Source: an uncultured Lachnospiraceae bacterium (lineage in GTDB: Bacteria; Bacillota; Clostridia; Lachnospirales; Lachnospiraceae). From it: a DNA stretch of 10,087 nt. The first letter of the stretch is position 1. The number at the start of each line of letters is the position of its first letter. Where the stretch lies: NCBI GenBank assembly GCA_900557385.1, contig USSP01000043.1, forward strand, positions 1 to 10,087, given 5' to 3'. Made by a program: the position numbers and the translations under genes. Positions 1 to 8,200 of the stretch are shown here, piece by piece. The notes under the pieces were generated by a model. The model saw only the letters and a list, made by a program, of their open reading frames with translations, made no database searches and was not told the origin of the DNA.

Positions 1-1684
1 CTGTTCCTTTTTTTCCTCCCAAAAAAGGTGGGGGGCCGCCGATATCATTCCATTTCTCTACAAATTCATCGAAGTAATCCACATCTTTTTCCCCGATAAT
101 AATACTTAAGTACATTTCCTGTTCCAGGGTGTCCAGTTCAGACTGAATGGACGCACTGGATTCCGTTGCATAATAGTAAGCTGCCTCTAACGGGTTAATT
201 GCCGGGTCGGATAAAATCTCGCTGGCTACATAACGGTACACATAAGCCTTCCAGGAAACTTCCGTGCGGTTAGAGCCATCCGCAAAGCCTGCTGCCAGGT
301 CAACCTGGTCTTTGTCGTACTGGGTAATGCCGTCATACTCGGTGTAACTTCCTGTGTCAATCTGCTCTTTTACTGCTTTGCCGAGTTTATCAATGATGTT
401 GTAATAGTCGAAGGTGGCAGCACCCTGAGGGAAGACTGCACGGCGTCCGTTACTGGATGCAGCAATTCCTGCCTCCTCGAAAATCTTGTTAGCTTTTTCG
501 TCAAAGCCTCTGTACAAGTCGTTTCCGATACCGATAATCTGTAATGCCTTTGCAGGGTCACTGCACTCAGAGCTGATGCAAAGCATGGATGCTGTGGGAG
601 AAGGTAACACATAATTATATTTGCCACTTCCATCCAGAGGAGCATTCACTGCAATCAGTTCGATGTCCGGGTTGTTGGTAAAGGCGTCCACATAGTTGGC
701 ATGTACGGCTCCAAAGTAAGCACCGCTCTGTCCGGAAGTGAAAACTGCCTCAGTCTCACCACTGCCGATTCTGGTTGCGAACTGTTTGTCAATCAGTCCT
801 TTTTTGTACCAATCCTGTAACAGTGCCAGAGCCTCTTTCATCTCCGGTGCGGTGGAACCGTAATAGATTTCTCCCTGGTCATTCTTCATCCAGTAGGACG
901 GATAAGCATTGAAAGAATAGAAAATCGGTTCCAGTCCGAAAGCATGGTTGTAAAGTCCTACGGGTTTGGTAGCGTCTACGGTCAATCCAATGGTGTCATC
1001 AATTCCGTTTCCGTCCGGGTCGTCATAAACAAAGGCTGTAAGAACCTTTTCCAAATCCTCCACGGTTTTGGGAACTTCCAGTCCTAAGTTGTCCAGCCAG
1101 TCTTTGCGGAGCCACAGCACATCCTGCTGTCCATCCAGGTTTCCAGCGGGTACTGCCATAATGCGTCCGTCTATGGTTACCGGTTCAAAGTTACGTCCAC
1201 CGTAAGATGCGTCAATATTTTTAATGGTGTCGGAAATATTATCTTCGTAGATGTCTGTCAGGTCTGCCAGCATACCGTTCTGCGCAAGCTGTACAAAGGT
1301 ACGGTAATCATCACCTTTGAGATAAAAAATATCCGGCAGACTTCCCGATGCAATGTTCAGTGACAGCTTGTTGTTATACTCAGAGGCCTCTGCCTGCCAG
1401 GCAAGTTTCATATCTACCTGGTAATTGTCTCTGAGATAGTCAAGCACCGCATTGTCATCCGGAGTCTGTCCTTCTGCCAGGGTAACGCTGGGATAAGAAA
1501 TTTTAGAAAAAGTAAATGTGGTCATTTCGCCGTTGGAGTTCTCTGTTGTCTCTCCAGCAGCCGTCTGGGTCTGGGATTCGGACTGTCCTGCATTTCCCGC
1601 ACTCTCAGCACTTCCGCAGCCGCAGACAGCCAGAGATACGCCCGTAACAATCGCCCCAATTTTTACAAGATTTCGTTTCTTCAT
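1..1684 (-). CDS. ABC transporter extracellular solute-binding lipoprotein (LplA/YtcQ-like, family 1), 3' end cut by window edge
   Basis: This is the substrate-capture subunit of a carbohydrate ABC importer, tethered outside the membrane. I translated it from ATG at 1684; the frame stays open for 561 codons to the left edge. A signal peptide (MKKRNLVKIGAIVTG, then a hydrophobic run) leads to a lipobox VCGC, so Cys23 is the likely lipidated residue (Cys21 is a weaker alternative). A Ser/Thr/Gln/Glu-rich linker follows. The body has family features: a DPDGNGIDDTIGL metal-binding-like loop, many aromatics, and WLRKDWLDNLGLEVPKT. The C-terminal EKWNDIGG matches the usual family ending, so only about 15 residues should be missing. 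The last 12 or so residues before the edge (PPPFLGGKKGT) look unlike the family and may reflect sequence error. RBS AGAAGGGGG is at 1695-1703. It lies downstream of a YesM/YesN pair, the usual regulators of such transporters. The substrate is probably an oligosaccharide but cannot be read from sequence. Confidence 0.9.
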   Translation of the reverse strand, partial: MKKRNLVKIGAIVTGVSLAVCGCGSAESAGNAGQSESQTQTAAGETTENSNGEMTTFTFSKISYPSVTLAEGQTPDDNAVLDYLRDNYQVDMKLAWQAEASEYNNKLSLNIASGSLPDIFYLKGDDYRTFVQLAQNGMLADLTDIYEDNISDTIKNIDASYGGRNFEPVTIDGRIMAVPAGNLDGQQDVLWLRKDWLDNLGLEVPKTVEDLEKVLTAFVYDDPDGNGIDDTIGLTVDATKPVGLYNHAFGLEPIFYSFNAYPSYWMKNDQGEIYYGSTAPEMKEALALLQDWYKKGLIDKQFATRIGSGETEAVFTSGQSGAYFGAVHANYVDAFTNNPDIELIAVNAPLDGSGKYNYVLPSPTASMLCISSECSDPAKALQIIGIGNDLYRGFDEKANKIFEEAGIAASSNGRRAVFPQGAATFDYYNIIDKLGKAVKEQIDTGSYTEYDGITQYDKDQVDLAAGFADGSNRTEVSWKAYVYRYVASEILSDPAINPLEAAYYYATESSASIQSELDTLEQEMYLSIIIGEKDVDYFDEFVEKWNDIGGPPPFLGGKKGT

Positions 1685-1693
1685 AGTGGTTTT

Positions 1694-1760
1694 ACCCCCT
1701 TCTTATGATGATTTTGTCTAACGATATGGTTATTATATCCTGTATCATTGTGCATAAAAA
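1694..1760 (-). promoter_or_regulatory. Probable promoter and RBS of the solute-binding protein gene
   Basis: On the minus strand a perfect TATAAT occurs at 1737-1732. Seventeen bases upstream sits only TTTTTA (1760-1755), a poor -35 box. A consensus -10 with a weak -35 is what an activator-dependent promoter looks like, and the AraC-type response regulator is encoded immediately upstream. Expected transcription start is near 1725, giving a leader of about 40 nt with RBS AGAAGGGGG at 1703-1695. A small inverted repeat (GATAT/ATATC, 1723-1739) overlaps the -10 region. I see no convincing terminator hairpin in this 115-bp gap, so read-through from the regulator gene is possible. Confidence 0.5.
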
Positions 1761-1799
1761 CCAACAAAAGCGTGGTATCGGGGTAAAAAACCGTCATTA

Positions 1800-2624
1800 T
1801 TATTGTTTGTTATTATTTTTATACTCCGTAGGAGTGCATCCCGCATACTTTTTAAACACTTTTGCGAAATATTTGGGATTGTTGCCAAAGCCCACTTCCA
1901 CGGCAATTTCCTCACTGCTGGCATCGGAAGAAAGCAGGCGTTGTTTCGCCTCCTCCGTCCGCACCATGTTGAGATACTGGGTAAATTTGCTCCCCACTCT
2001 CTGCCGGAACTGCTTGCTGACATAATCTTCGTTTAAAAAGACAACTTCCCTGGCAATCCATTTCAGATTAAGATTTTCCTCATAAAAATGAATGCGCACA
2101 TATTCCAAAATGGTATCAATAAAATCCTGGCTGTCCGCCATGCCATCGGACAATGTCACTCCCGTCTCATCGTCCTCCCCATTGGGTTGATCCCCTTCCC
2201 GTTTCATCCAGTTCTCCCCAAGGGTACGATAAAAGCTGTCACGCTGCCGCATGGACAATTCCTTCTTCGCACTGTTTACTGCCTCACTGATTTCCGTCTC
2301 ACTGCAGGGCTTTAGCAGAAACTGTTTGACTCCTTCCTTCATTGCCTCTTTTGCCAGTTCAAACTCCCCGTACCCTGACAAAATAATAAACTCCACATGG
2401 GTGTCAAACTCCCGCACCCGGCGAATCAGTTCCAGCCCCGACATCACCGGCATTTTAATGTCCGTAATCACAATGTCCGGATGAAGGGAGCGAATCGCCT
2501 CCAGTGCATCAAATCCATTGAGATATACGCCGGCAAGCTGTACGCCACAGGCTGACCAGTCCACCACTTTTTCGATGGATTCTGCTACCATTCTCTCATC
2601 ATCTACCAGAATCACTTTTTCCAA
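1800..2624 (-). CDS. Response regulator, REC plus AraC-type DNA-binding domain (YesN-like, short form)
   Basis: This is a cytoplasmic transcription factor, partner of the adjacent histidine kinase. Residues 1-120 are a receiver domain: acidic pocket D8/D9, phospho-acceptor D55 (DIVITDIKMP), S83 and K105 (FLLKP) are all present. Residues about 166-270 form an AraC/XylS double helix-turn-helix, with LKWIAREVVFLNEDYVSKQF as the first helical unit and EEIAVEVGFGNNPKYFAKVFKK as the second. At 274 residues it is about half the length of typical YesN proteins (roughly 500), lacking their long middle region. The start is TTG (2624-2622), chosen because a strong AAAGGAAGG lies 6-7 nt upstream and residues VILVDDE follow at once. 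It overlaps the kinase gene by 26 bp, implying translational coupling. The C-terminus ends in an Asn run (KNNNKQ). It probably activates the downstream transporter gene. Confidence 0.93.
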   Translation of the reverse strand: MEKVILVDDERMVAESIEKVVDWSACGVQLAGVYLNGFDALEAIRSLHPDIVITDIKMPVMSGLELIRRVREFDTHVEFIILSGYGEFELAKEAMKEGVKQFLLKPCSETEISEAVNSAKKELSMRQRDSFYRTLGENWMKREGDQPNGEDDETGVTLSDGMADSQDFIDTILEYVRIHFYEENLNLKWIAREVVFLNEDYVSKQFRQRVGSKFTQYLNMVRTEEAKQRLLSSDASSEEIAVEVGFGNNPKYFAKVFKKYAGCTPTEYKNNNKQ

Positions 2625-4380
2625 GGCTGTCCTTCCTTTCTTCTGTCGTTTCTACCAACCGTATCTCCACCAGTGTTCCATGTCCTGTATTGGTGAGAAT
2701 CAAATCGGAACCTTCCGGGAATAACAGGAAAATTCTCTGGCGGATGTTGGCAAGTCCAATCTGTAACCCTGCTTTTTCATTCTTTTCCGAAGATTTCTCC
2801 TTCAGTACATCTTCCCGGATTCCAGGTCCGTTGTCCCTTACCGAAAGACTGAATACTCCATCCTTCACACAGCCCGTCACCTGAATCCGGCAAGGCTCCA
2901 GCATGTTTTCCAGTGCATATTTGATGGAGTTCTCCACAATATTCTGGAGTGCCAGTTTGGGAACCAGGCGGTCCTGCAGTTCCTCTGGCACATCCACCGT
3001 CACGTTGAGTTTCTCCTGATAACGAATTTTCTGAATCGTTACATAGTGCATCATAATTTCAATTTCATCCCGCAGACAGGCTGGGTCATTATCTTCCCTT
3101 AAGGTATACCGCAGCAATTTACCCAGGGATTCTGCTATTTCCGAGATTACCTCCTGGTGGCTTTCCTTCGCCTGCCAGTTCACCAGTTGCAGTGTATTGA
3201 ATAAAAAGTGCGGATTAATCTGGTTTTGCAGCATTTTCAACTGGTTTTGCTGAATGGACATCTGTTTTACATAGTTGTCCTGAATCAGCCGGTCCACATT
3301 TGCCACCATGTCCTCAAATCTTTCGCACACTTCCTCCAGCTCATCCTTTTCTCCCGGTGTGCCCACGTCCATCGGTTCAAAATTACCCTTTTTGACACTC
3401 TTCATTCGCTCTGTCAGGTGGGTAAAGCGTCTCGTCAGTGTCCGGCTGAGCATGTCACAGTAAATCACAGAAATCGTCAGTACAACTGCTACCACGATTA
3501 AAAACAGGACACGGAAAAGCCGCATCGCGCCAAACAGCTCATCATATCGAATCACAAAGGCATACTCCCAGCCGTATTGTGATGTGTCCAGCCGCGCCAC
3601 GAAGTGTTTGATTCCCTGCAGGGAAATAATGCGGTAGCTCTCATTTTCCGGCAGAACAAATTCCTTGGTGGACAGCTCTCCCATATTGGAGTACAAGAGT
3701 TCTCCCCCATCCATCACTGCCAGTTTCTGGGAATACGCCAGATTATTCTCTGCAATCATCTCATCCACGCTCCCCTTCAAATCATATTCAATCACGATGA
3801 GCGCCTCATCCGCAAAGGTTCCATAATACAAATCCCGAATCGTTCTCACCCCGTAAATACTGGATGCCGGGTGTTCCGGAATATACCAGAACAACTGGTT
3901 CCCGTTTTCAGGCAGTAATTTTTCAGCCTCCTCCGCCAAAGTCCGGTCAAAGGAACGGCTGGCTGGTCCGGTATAATACCACTGATCCTCCACGAAGATG
4001 GAGATGGACACGATGTTGTCACTCATGTTGATTTTGTCCTGAATCACCTTGTATACAGCCTGGAGCAGACGTATCTGTTCCATGGAAATGTCCCTGGTAC
4101 GGATATTGGGTTTGGTCACCTTTAAGGCTGACTGCACCATGGAATCCGTAATCAAATCTACACTGATGTCCTCTACTTTGGCAAACTCCCTCTCGATATG
4201 CCGGGTAATCATGGTCAGATCCTGCATGGCAATATTGTACAGGCTTTTCTCATACCCTCTGAAAATCAAAAGTGCCAGTATCATAATAATCGTGCTGGAA
4301 AACAGCGCACTGGGAATGGCAATTAACAGAAATTTGTCCTTCAATTTCAGTCGATTCCAAAAGTGTAGTTTTTGTTTCAC
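2599..4380 (-). CDS. Sensor histidine kinase, YesM family (His_kinase + HATPase_c)
   Basis: This is a membrane-bound sensor that autophosphorylates and signals to the adjacent AraC-type regulator. Hydrophobic segments at about 17-40 and 286-308 flank a roughly 245-residue extracellular sensor region, probably of the Cache type. A HAMP-like linker (about 310-365) is followed by a coiled-coil run rich in Gln (KQMSIQQNQLKMLQNQ). The His_kinase motif INPHFLFNTLQLVNW places the phospho-acceptor at H391. The ATPase domain shows the N box (NIVENSIKYAL, N480/N484), the G1 box DNGPGI (517-521) and GLQIGLANIRQR (538 onward). Length 593 is normal for YesM. The start is GTG (4380-4378), preceded by GGGAGGAG at 7 nt; this Shine-Dalgarno is made from the final Trp-Glu-Glu codons of the upstream gene, with only 4 nt between stop and start. 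The ligand is unknown; partners of this class usually control sugar uptake and polysaccharide use. Confidence 0.95.
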   Translation of the reverse strand: MKQKLHFWNRLKLKDKFLLIAIPSALFSSTIIMILALLIFRGYEKSLYNIAMQDLTMITRHIEREFAKVEDISVDLITDSMVQSALKVTKPNIRTRDISMEQIRLLQAVYKVIQDKINMSDNIVSISIFVEDQWYYTGPASRSFDRTLAEEAEKLLPENGNQLFWYIPEHPASSIYGVRTIRDLYYGTFADEALIVIEYDLKGSVDEMIAENNLAYSQKLAVMDGGELLYSNMGELSTKEFVLPENESYRIISLQGIKHFVARLDTSQYGWEYAFVIRYDELFGAMRLFRVLFLIVVAVVLTISVIYCDMLSRTLTRRFTHLTERMKSVKKGNFEPMDVGTPGEKDELEEVCERFEDMVANVDRLIQDNYVKQMSIQQNQLKMLQNQINPHFLFNTLQLVNWQAKESHQEVISEIAESLGKLLRYTLREDNDPACLRDEIEIMMHYVTIQKIRYQEKLNVTVDVPEELQDRLVPKLALQNIVENSIKYALENMLEPCRIQVTGCVKDGVFSLSVRDNGPGIREDVLKEKSSEKNEKAGLQIGLANIRQRIFLLFPEGSDLILTNTGHGTLVEIRLVETTEERKDSLGKSDSGR

Positions 4381-4384
4381 CTGG

Positions 4385-5167
4385 TTACTCCTCCCAAATA
4401 TCCGTTACCACATTCAGGCCCCGTTCTTTGGCATCCCGGTAAGCCTTCACAACTGCCTCATCGTACATCAGTTCCGGTTGGTGGCAGTCCGAACCGATGA
4501 CCACGCGAACTCCCGCCTCCGCCACCCGTCTCCACAATTTCTCATGGGGATATTGATAACGGTCACCATCGGGGAAATGACAGATTCCTCTCCGATATCC
4601 GTTGGCATTGTACTCTAATAACAAATTCTTCTTTACCGCCATTTCCACCAGGCGGTCACAAGCTCTGTCACAGTTATCGTCCCAGGCAAAGGCATTAAAA
4701 AAGATCAAATCGGGATGGGCAACGGCAGTGAAATATCCTGTATCCATACCCTCCAGCACACTATCCACATATAGCAGATATTCTTCAGTTCCGACAAGTT
4801 CACAGGTATTGTGCATCACACCATTTCTATCCAGGAAAAAATGCTGCCCCAGCAAAAAGTAATCACTCTTATGAGAGGTCAGAAGTTTCTCATAGTAGGA
4901 TTCCTTTCTCCGCACATATTCTCCTTCAAAACCACAGCGGATTTCCATTTCCCCTTTATGGAAATCTGCCTGTTTTCTCACATCCTCCACATAGGCATCT
5001 AAATCAGAAAAAGGCATTCTACTTCCGTAAGGGTCCTCAGGAAAAGGCAAATGGTCTGAAAAACCCAGTTTTTTCAAACCTTTGTCCAGCGCTTCCCTGG
5101 TATAATCAGCTACACTTCCCTGTGCATGTCCACAATAAGCAGTATGGGTATGGTAATTTACTCTCAT
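4385..5167 (-). CDS. PHP-domain histidinol-phosphatase-family phosphoesterase (HisJ/HisK-like)
   Basis: This is a predicted cytoplasmic, metal-dependent phosphoesterase. The expected PHP ligands are visible: H6-T-H8 near the N-terminus, SDH (D38/H39), E81 in GFEGEY, H109 in LLGQHFF, H151-P-D153 and the C-terminal SDCH (D227/H229). Length 260 fits monofunctional histidinol phosphatases of Gram-positive bacteria. ATG at 5167 is preceded by AGGAGGAA. No other histidine-biosynthesis gene is in the window. It is the first gene of a run with a YesM kinase 4 nt downstream. It may therefore be a housekeeping histidinol phosphatase that happens to lead the operon, or a phosphatase for a sugar phosphate tied to the transporter; sequence alone does not separate these. 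Family assignment is firm; substrate is not. Confidence 0.9.
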   Translation of the reverse strand: MRVNYHTHTAYCGHAQGSVADYTREALDKGLKKLGFSDHLPFPEDPYGSRMPFSDLDAYVEDVRKQADFHKGEMEIRCGFEGEYVRRKESYYEKLLTSHKSDYFLLGQHFFLDRNGVMHNTCELVGTEEYLLYVDSVLEGMDTGYFTAVAHPDLIFFNAFAWDDNCDRACDRLVEMAVKKNLLLEYNANGYRRGICHFPDGDRYQYPHEKLWRRVAEAGVRVVIGSDCHQPELMYDEAVVKAYRDAKERGLNVVTDIWEE

Positions 5168-5173
5168 GTCAGA

Positions 5174-5233
5174 TTCCTCCTGACGGTCTAATAAGTGCCA
5201 TCATTGTACCATATCTCTTTCTGATTGACACAA
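5174..5233 (-). promoter_or_regulatory. Probable promoter and RBS of the PHP-kinase-regulator operon
   Basis: On the minus strand TACAAT at 5208-5203 is a good -10 box. The best -35 candidate is TTGTGT at 5233-5228, with a rather long 19-bp spacer. It directly abuts the T-run of the upstream terminator. The leader would be about 30 nt and carries AGGAGGAA at 5181-5174, well spaced from the ATG at 5167. Confidence 0.42.
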
Positions 5234-5280
5234 AAAAATTCCGGCAGTGACTTTTTTTGCCATCTGTCGGAACTTTTTCG
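5232..5280 (-). terminator. Rho-independent terminator after the GH25 muramidase gene (possibly bidirectional)
   Basis: A long hairpin lies just past the muramidase stop codon. In plus coordinates the outer arms TTCCGGCAG (5239-5247) and CTGTCGGAA (5264-5272) pair with one mismatch. The inner arms TGAC (5248-5251) and GCCA (5259-5262) pair with one G-U, with a single-base bulge at 5263 and a 7-base homopolymer loop. On the minus strand it is followed by seven T (5238-5232), which ends the muramidase transcript. On the plus strand CTTTTTCG follows, so it could also stop antisense transcription entering from the PHP side. Confidence 0.85.
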
Positions 5281-5289
5281 TTTTCTTCT

Positions 5290-8200
5290 TTAATATCCTA
5301 AATAGCTGAGGTTCATGTCCACTCTGCCGCTGATGCCGGAAACGGAACCCTTGGAGCTATACTGCCACATATGGTAAACACCATTATAGGTGGGGGCTGC
5401 TGCATACTGCGCCAGCCAGATCTTATAACCCCCCAATGCAGCGGTGTTGATTTTCTCATTAAGCCAGGTTTTATTCGCATAAATACCAGAGGTGTAGCCG
5501 GAGTTCGCAATGGTTGCACAGAATGCTTTGCAGACTGCAGTACGGGTATCCTTGCTGATTCCATCTGCTCTGCCGCCACTGCTTTCCACATCCAGATAAA
5601 CCGGGTAGGAAATCGCATAAGGCTTCATCAGCTGCAGTACCATAGAGGCTTCCTCAACGGCTTCTGCCTCATTGATTGCCTGGGTGAAGAAGTAAATTCC
5701 CACCTTCAGTCCGGCTGCCTGCGCTCCTTTGATGTTGGACTTAAACTTCGGATCCTCAATCAGTGCGCCGGTGGTAGAACCACGGTAACCACAACGGATA
5801 ATAACATAGGAAACACCGGAATTTTTCACCGCTGCCCAGTCGATCGTGCCATTGTGTTTAGAAACATCAATTCCCAGGACGCCGGAGCCGGTAATCAACG
5901 CACCGGAATCTGCGAAGCTGTATTTTGCCCCCTGGATAACCTGATCTCCCACTACCTTATTTCCGTTTTTATCAAAGAAATACAAGGTATTATCGATGGT
6001 CTGCCAGCCGGTGTAGATGTAGCTGGGATTTTTCAGGTAAAAGACATCGTATTTGTAGTAGTCGGCGTAGGTTGCCTCCACATAGTTGCCGTTGCTGTCT
6101 TTATAGTAAAGCTGGTTGCCGTTTTTATCCTTGAGTTTGCTGGTGGTATCATCCTCTGCCCCTGCCTTGACAGTAACCTCGCAGACCGCTTTCACGTCCT
6201 TGTTTTCCTGGCTGATAACCGTAATATTCACTTTACCTTTGTTCACACCAGTGACCACACCTTTATCGGAAACGGTAGCAATATTTTTATCACTAGTTTC
6301 AAAGGTTACATTGCTGTTGGAGGTAAAGCCTTCCACTTTTACCTTGATTTCACCGGTTTTGCCTTTGTAAAGTGTCATGGTTTTCGGATCCAGGGTAATC
6401 ATAAGCCCCTCTGTAACCGTGACTTCACAGGTAGCCTTCACGTTGCTGTCTTCTTTACAGGTAACGGTAATGGTGGCTTTTCCTGCTTTTACACCGGTTA
6501 CGATACCTGCATCTGTGACGGTGGCGATATTTTTATCAGAGCTGCTCCAGGTCACTCCACTGTCCGAATTAAAATTGGAAACGGTAGCTTTCAAAGTCAG
6601 TGTTTTGCCACGTACTACGCTTGCTGCGGTCTGGTCAAGGGCAACCACTAACCCCTCTTTGACGGTCACTTCACAGGTGGCTTTCGCATTGCCGTCTTCT
6701 TTGCTGGTTGCCGTAATCGTCACTTTTCCGGCTTTCACACCGGTCACTTCACCACTGTCTGAGACTGTGGCAATACTTCCATCAGAAGTTGACCATGTAA
6801 TGCCGGTATTGGAAGCATGCTCCACCGTAGCCTTCAAAGTGGCCTTTTTCCCCTTTGCCAAAGTAAGGGAGGTCTGGTCAAGGGAAACCTTCACGGCATC
6901 CTTGGTTACCGTGATTTTACAGGTGGCCGTCAGTCCATCTCCTTTGACTTCCAATGTCGTCTCTCCTACCGCCTGACCGGTTACGGTGAGTTTATCGCCG
7001 TCCCGCTTTACACTGGCAACGGAGCTGTTGGAAAGAGAAATAGAAAGGTCGCTGATATTTTCCTGCTGTATGGTCAGAGTGGTACTCTCCCCTACTTTCA
7101 CTGCTGCACTGGCGGCACTGAGGGAAAGCTTTTTCGTCTTTTCCGGTTCCTGGGGATTCTCATTTCCGGTTACCGTCTGGGCAGGGATATCTCCTGTCCC
7201 TTCATTGGTCAAAAGTAAAGTTCTGGAAGCCTTGAACACATTGGTTGGGCTCATGGCTTTTGCTAATGTAGAGGGATCCGGGATATCGCTTTTCTTTACC
7301 TCGGTATAGGAAGAATTGCTTTCCTTTTTGGTGGATTCTACCCACTCTACCGTGTCCGTAAGCTGGGATTCTACCACGGTTTCTTCCTTTTTCGTATCTT
7401 CAATGGCAACATTGACCTCTGCCTCTGTTTTCACTTCATCAGCGACATCCACCTTTTTATACTCAATGGTATCTTTTACCGTTACGCTCTCGCTGGCAGT
7501 GGAAATGGAATAGCGGTCATATCCCTCTAACGTTTTCATGGTTACGGTATATTTGCCGGAAGCGATACCAGACAAATATATAATTCCGTCCTTGTCATCA
7601 TCTGTTTTGGATGTGGTCTTACCGTCCGGACTCTTGATATCCACAGCAAAGGGCACACTGGCAATCAATTTATCTGTGCTTTTATTGACAAATTTGATCT
7701 TTAAGTCTTTCTGAATGGAACTCAGCTTCATGCCTACCTGGATCTGTTCATCCGTAGGCTCTTCCACAACCGGTTCTTCCTCTTCCGGTTCCTCAAAACT
7801 GTTTAACCGTGCCAGGGTTGCCTCGGTTACTGCCAGAAGACCACTTTCCCCGATCACCTCCACGCCAGCCAGTTGTTCCCCTACCGTATTGAAGGAAGCA
7901 ACCGCCGCCTGGGTATTTTTCGTGGAAATATAAACCGTTCCTGTCACAATGGCGAAAATCAACACCAGAATTCCTGTCGCCACTACCACACGATCCATGA
8001 CGGTCATATGTGCCAGTGAATAAACCATATTCTGGAAAAAGTTTTCTTTTTTTCTATGTCCGTTGTTTCTTCGGGGAGGACGCTGATAATACTCCTCGTC
8101 TCCATCCTCTTCTTCTCCGAAGCCACTGTCCTCATCGGCTTCATAGTAGTCAAAATCCTCGTCCTCGACGATCATCTCATCCACGACATCTTCCGCATCG

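Noticed and set aside
370..645. Minus-strand 91-codon open frame
   Set aside because: It lies out of frame inside the solute-binding protein gene, whose frame gives a continuous family-like protein.
1705..2025. Plus-strand open frame spanning the lipoprotein promoter and the regulator gene end
   Set aside because: It is antisense to the AraC DNA-binding domain and has no ribosome binding site or recognisable protein.
4049..4618. Plus-strand 189-codon open frame
   Set aside because: It is antisense to the kinase N-terminus and PHP C-terminus, both strongly supported, and shows no domain.
5225..5230. Plus-strand TTGACA as a promoter -35
   Set aside because: No acceptable -10 lies 16-18 bp downstream; that stretch is the terminator stem.
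5371..6651. Long plus-strand open frame (426 codons) opposite the muramidase gene
   Set aside because: It is antisense to conserved GH25 and Big_2 coding sequence, has no ribosome binding site and encodes no recognisable domain; the frame stays open because of the codon use on the other strand.
6377..6976. Plus-strand open frame with repeated VTVTSQVAF-like segments
   Set aside because: The apparent protein repeats are the reverse-complement image of the Big_2 repeats.
6166..7131. Tandem repeats as a CRISPR array or non-coding repeat
   Set aside because: The period is about 245 bp, the units diverge at DNA level, and they keep one reading frame encoding Big_2 domains.
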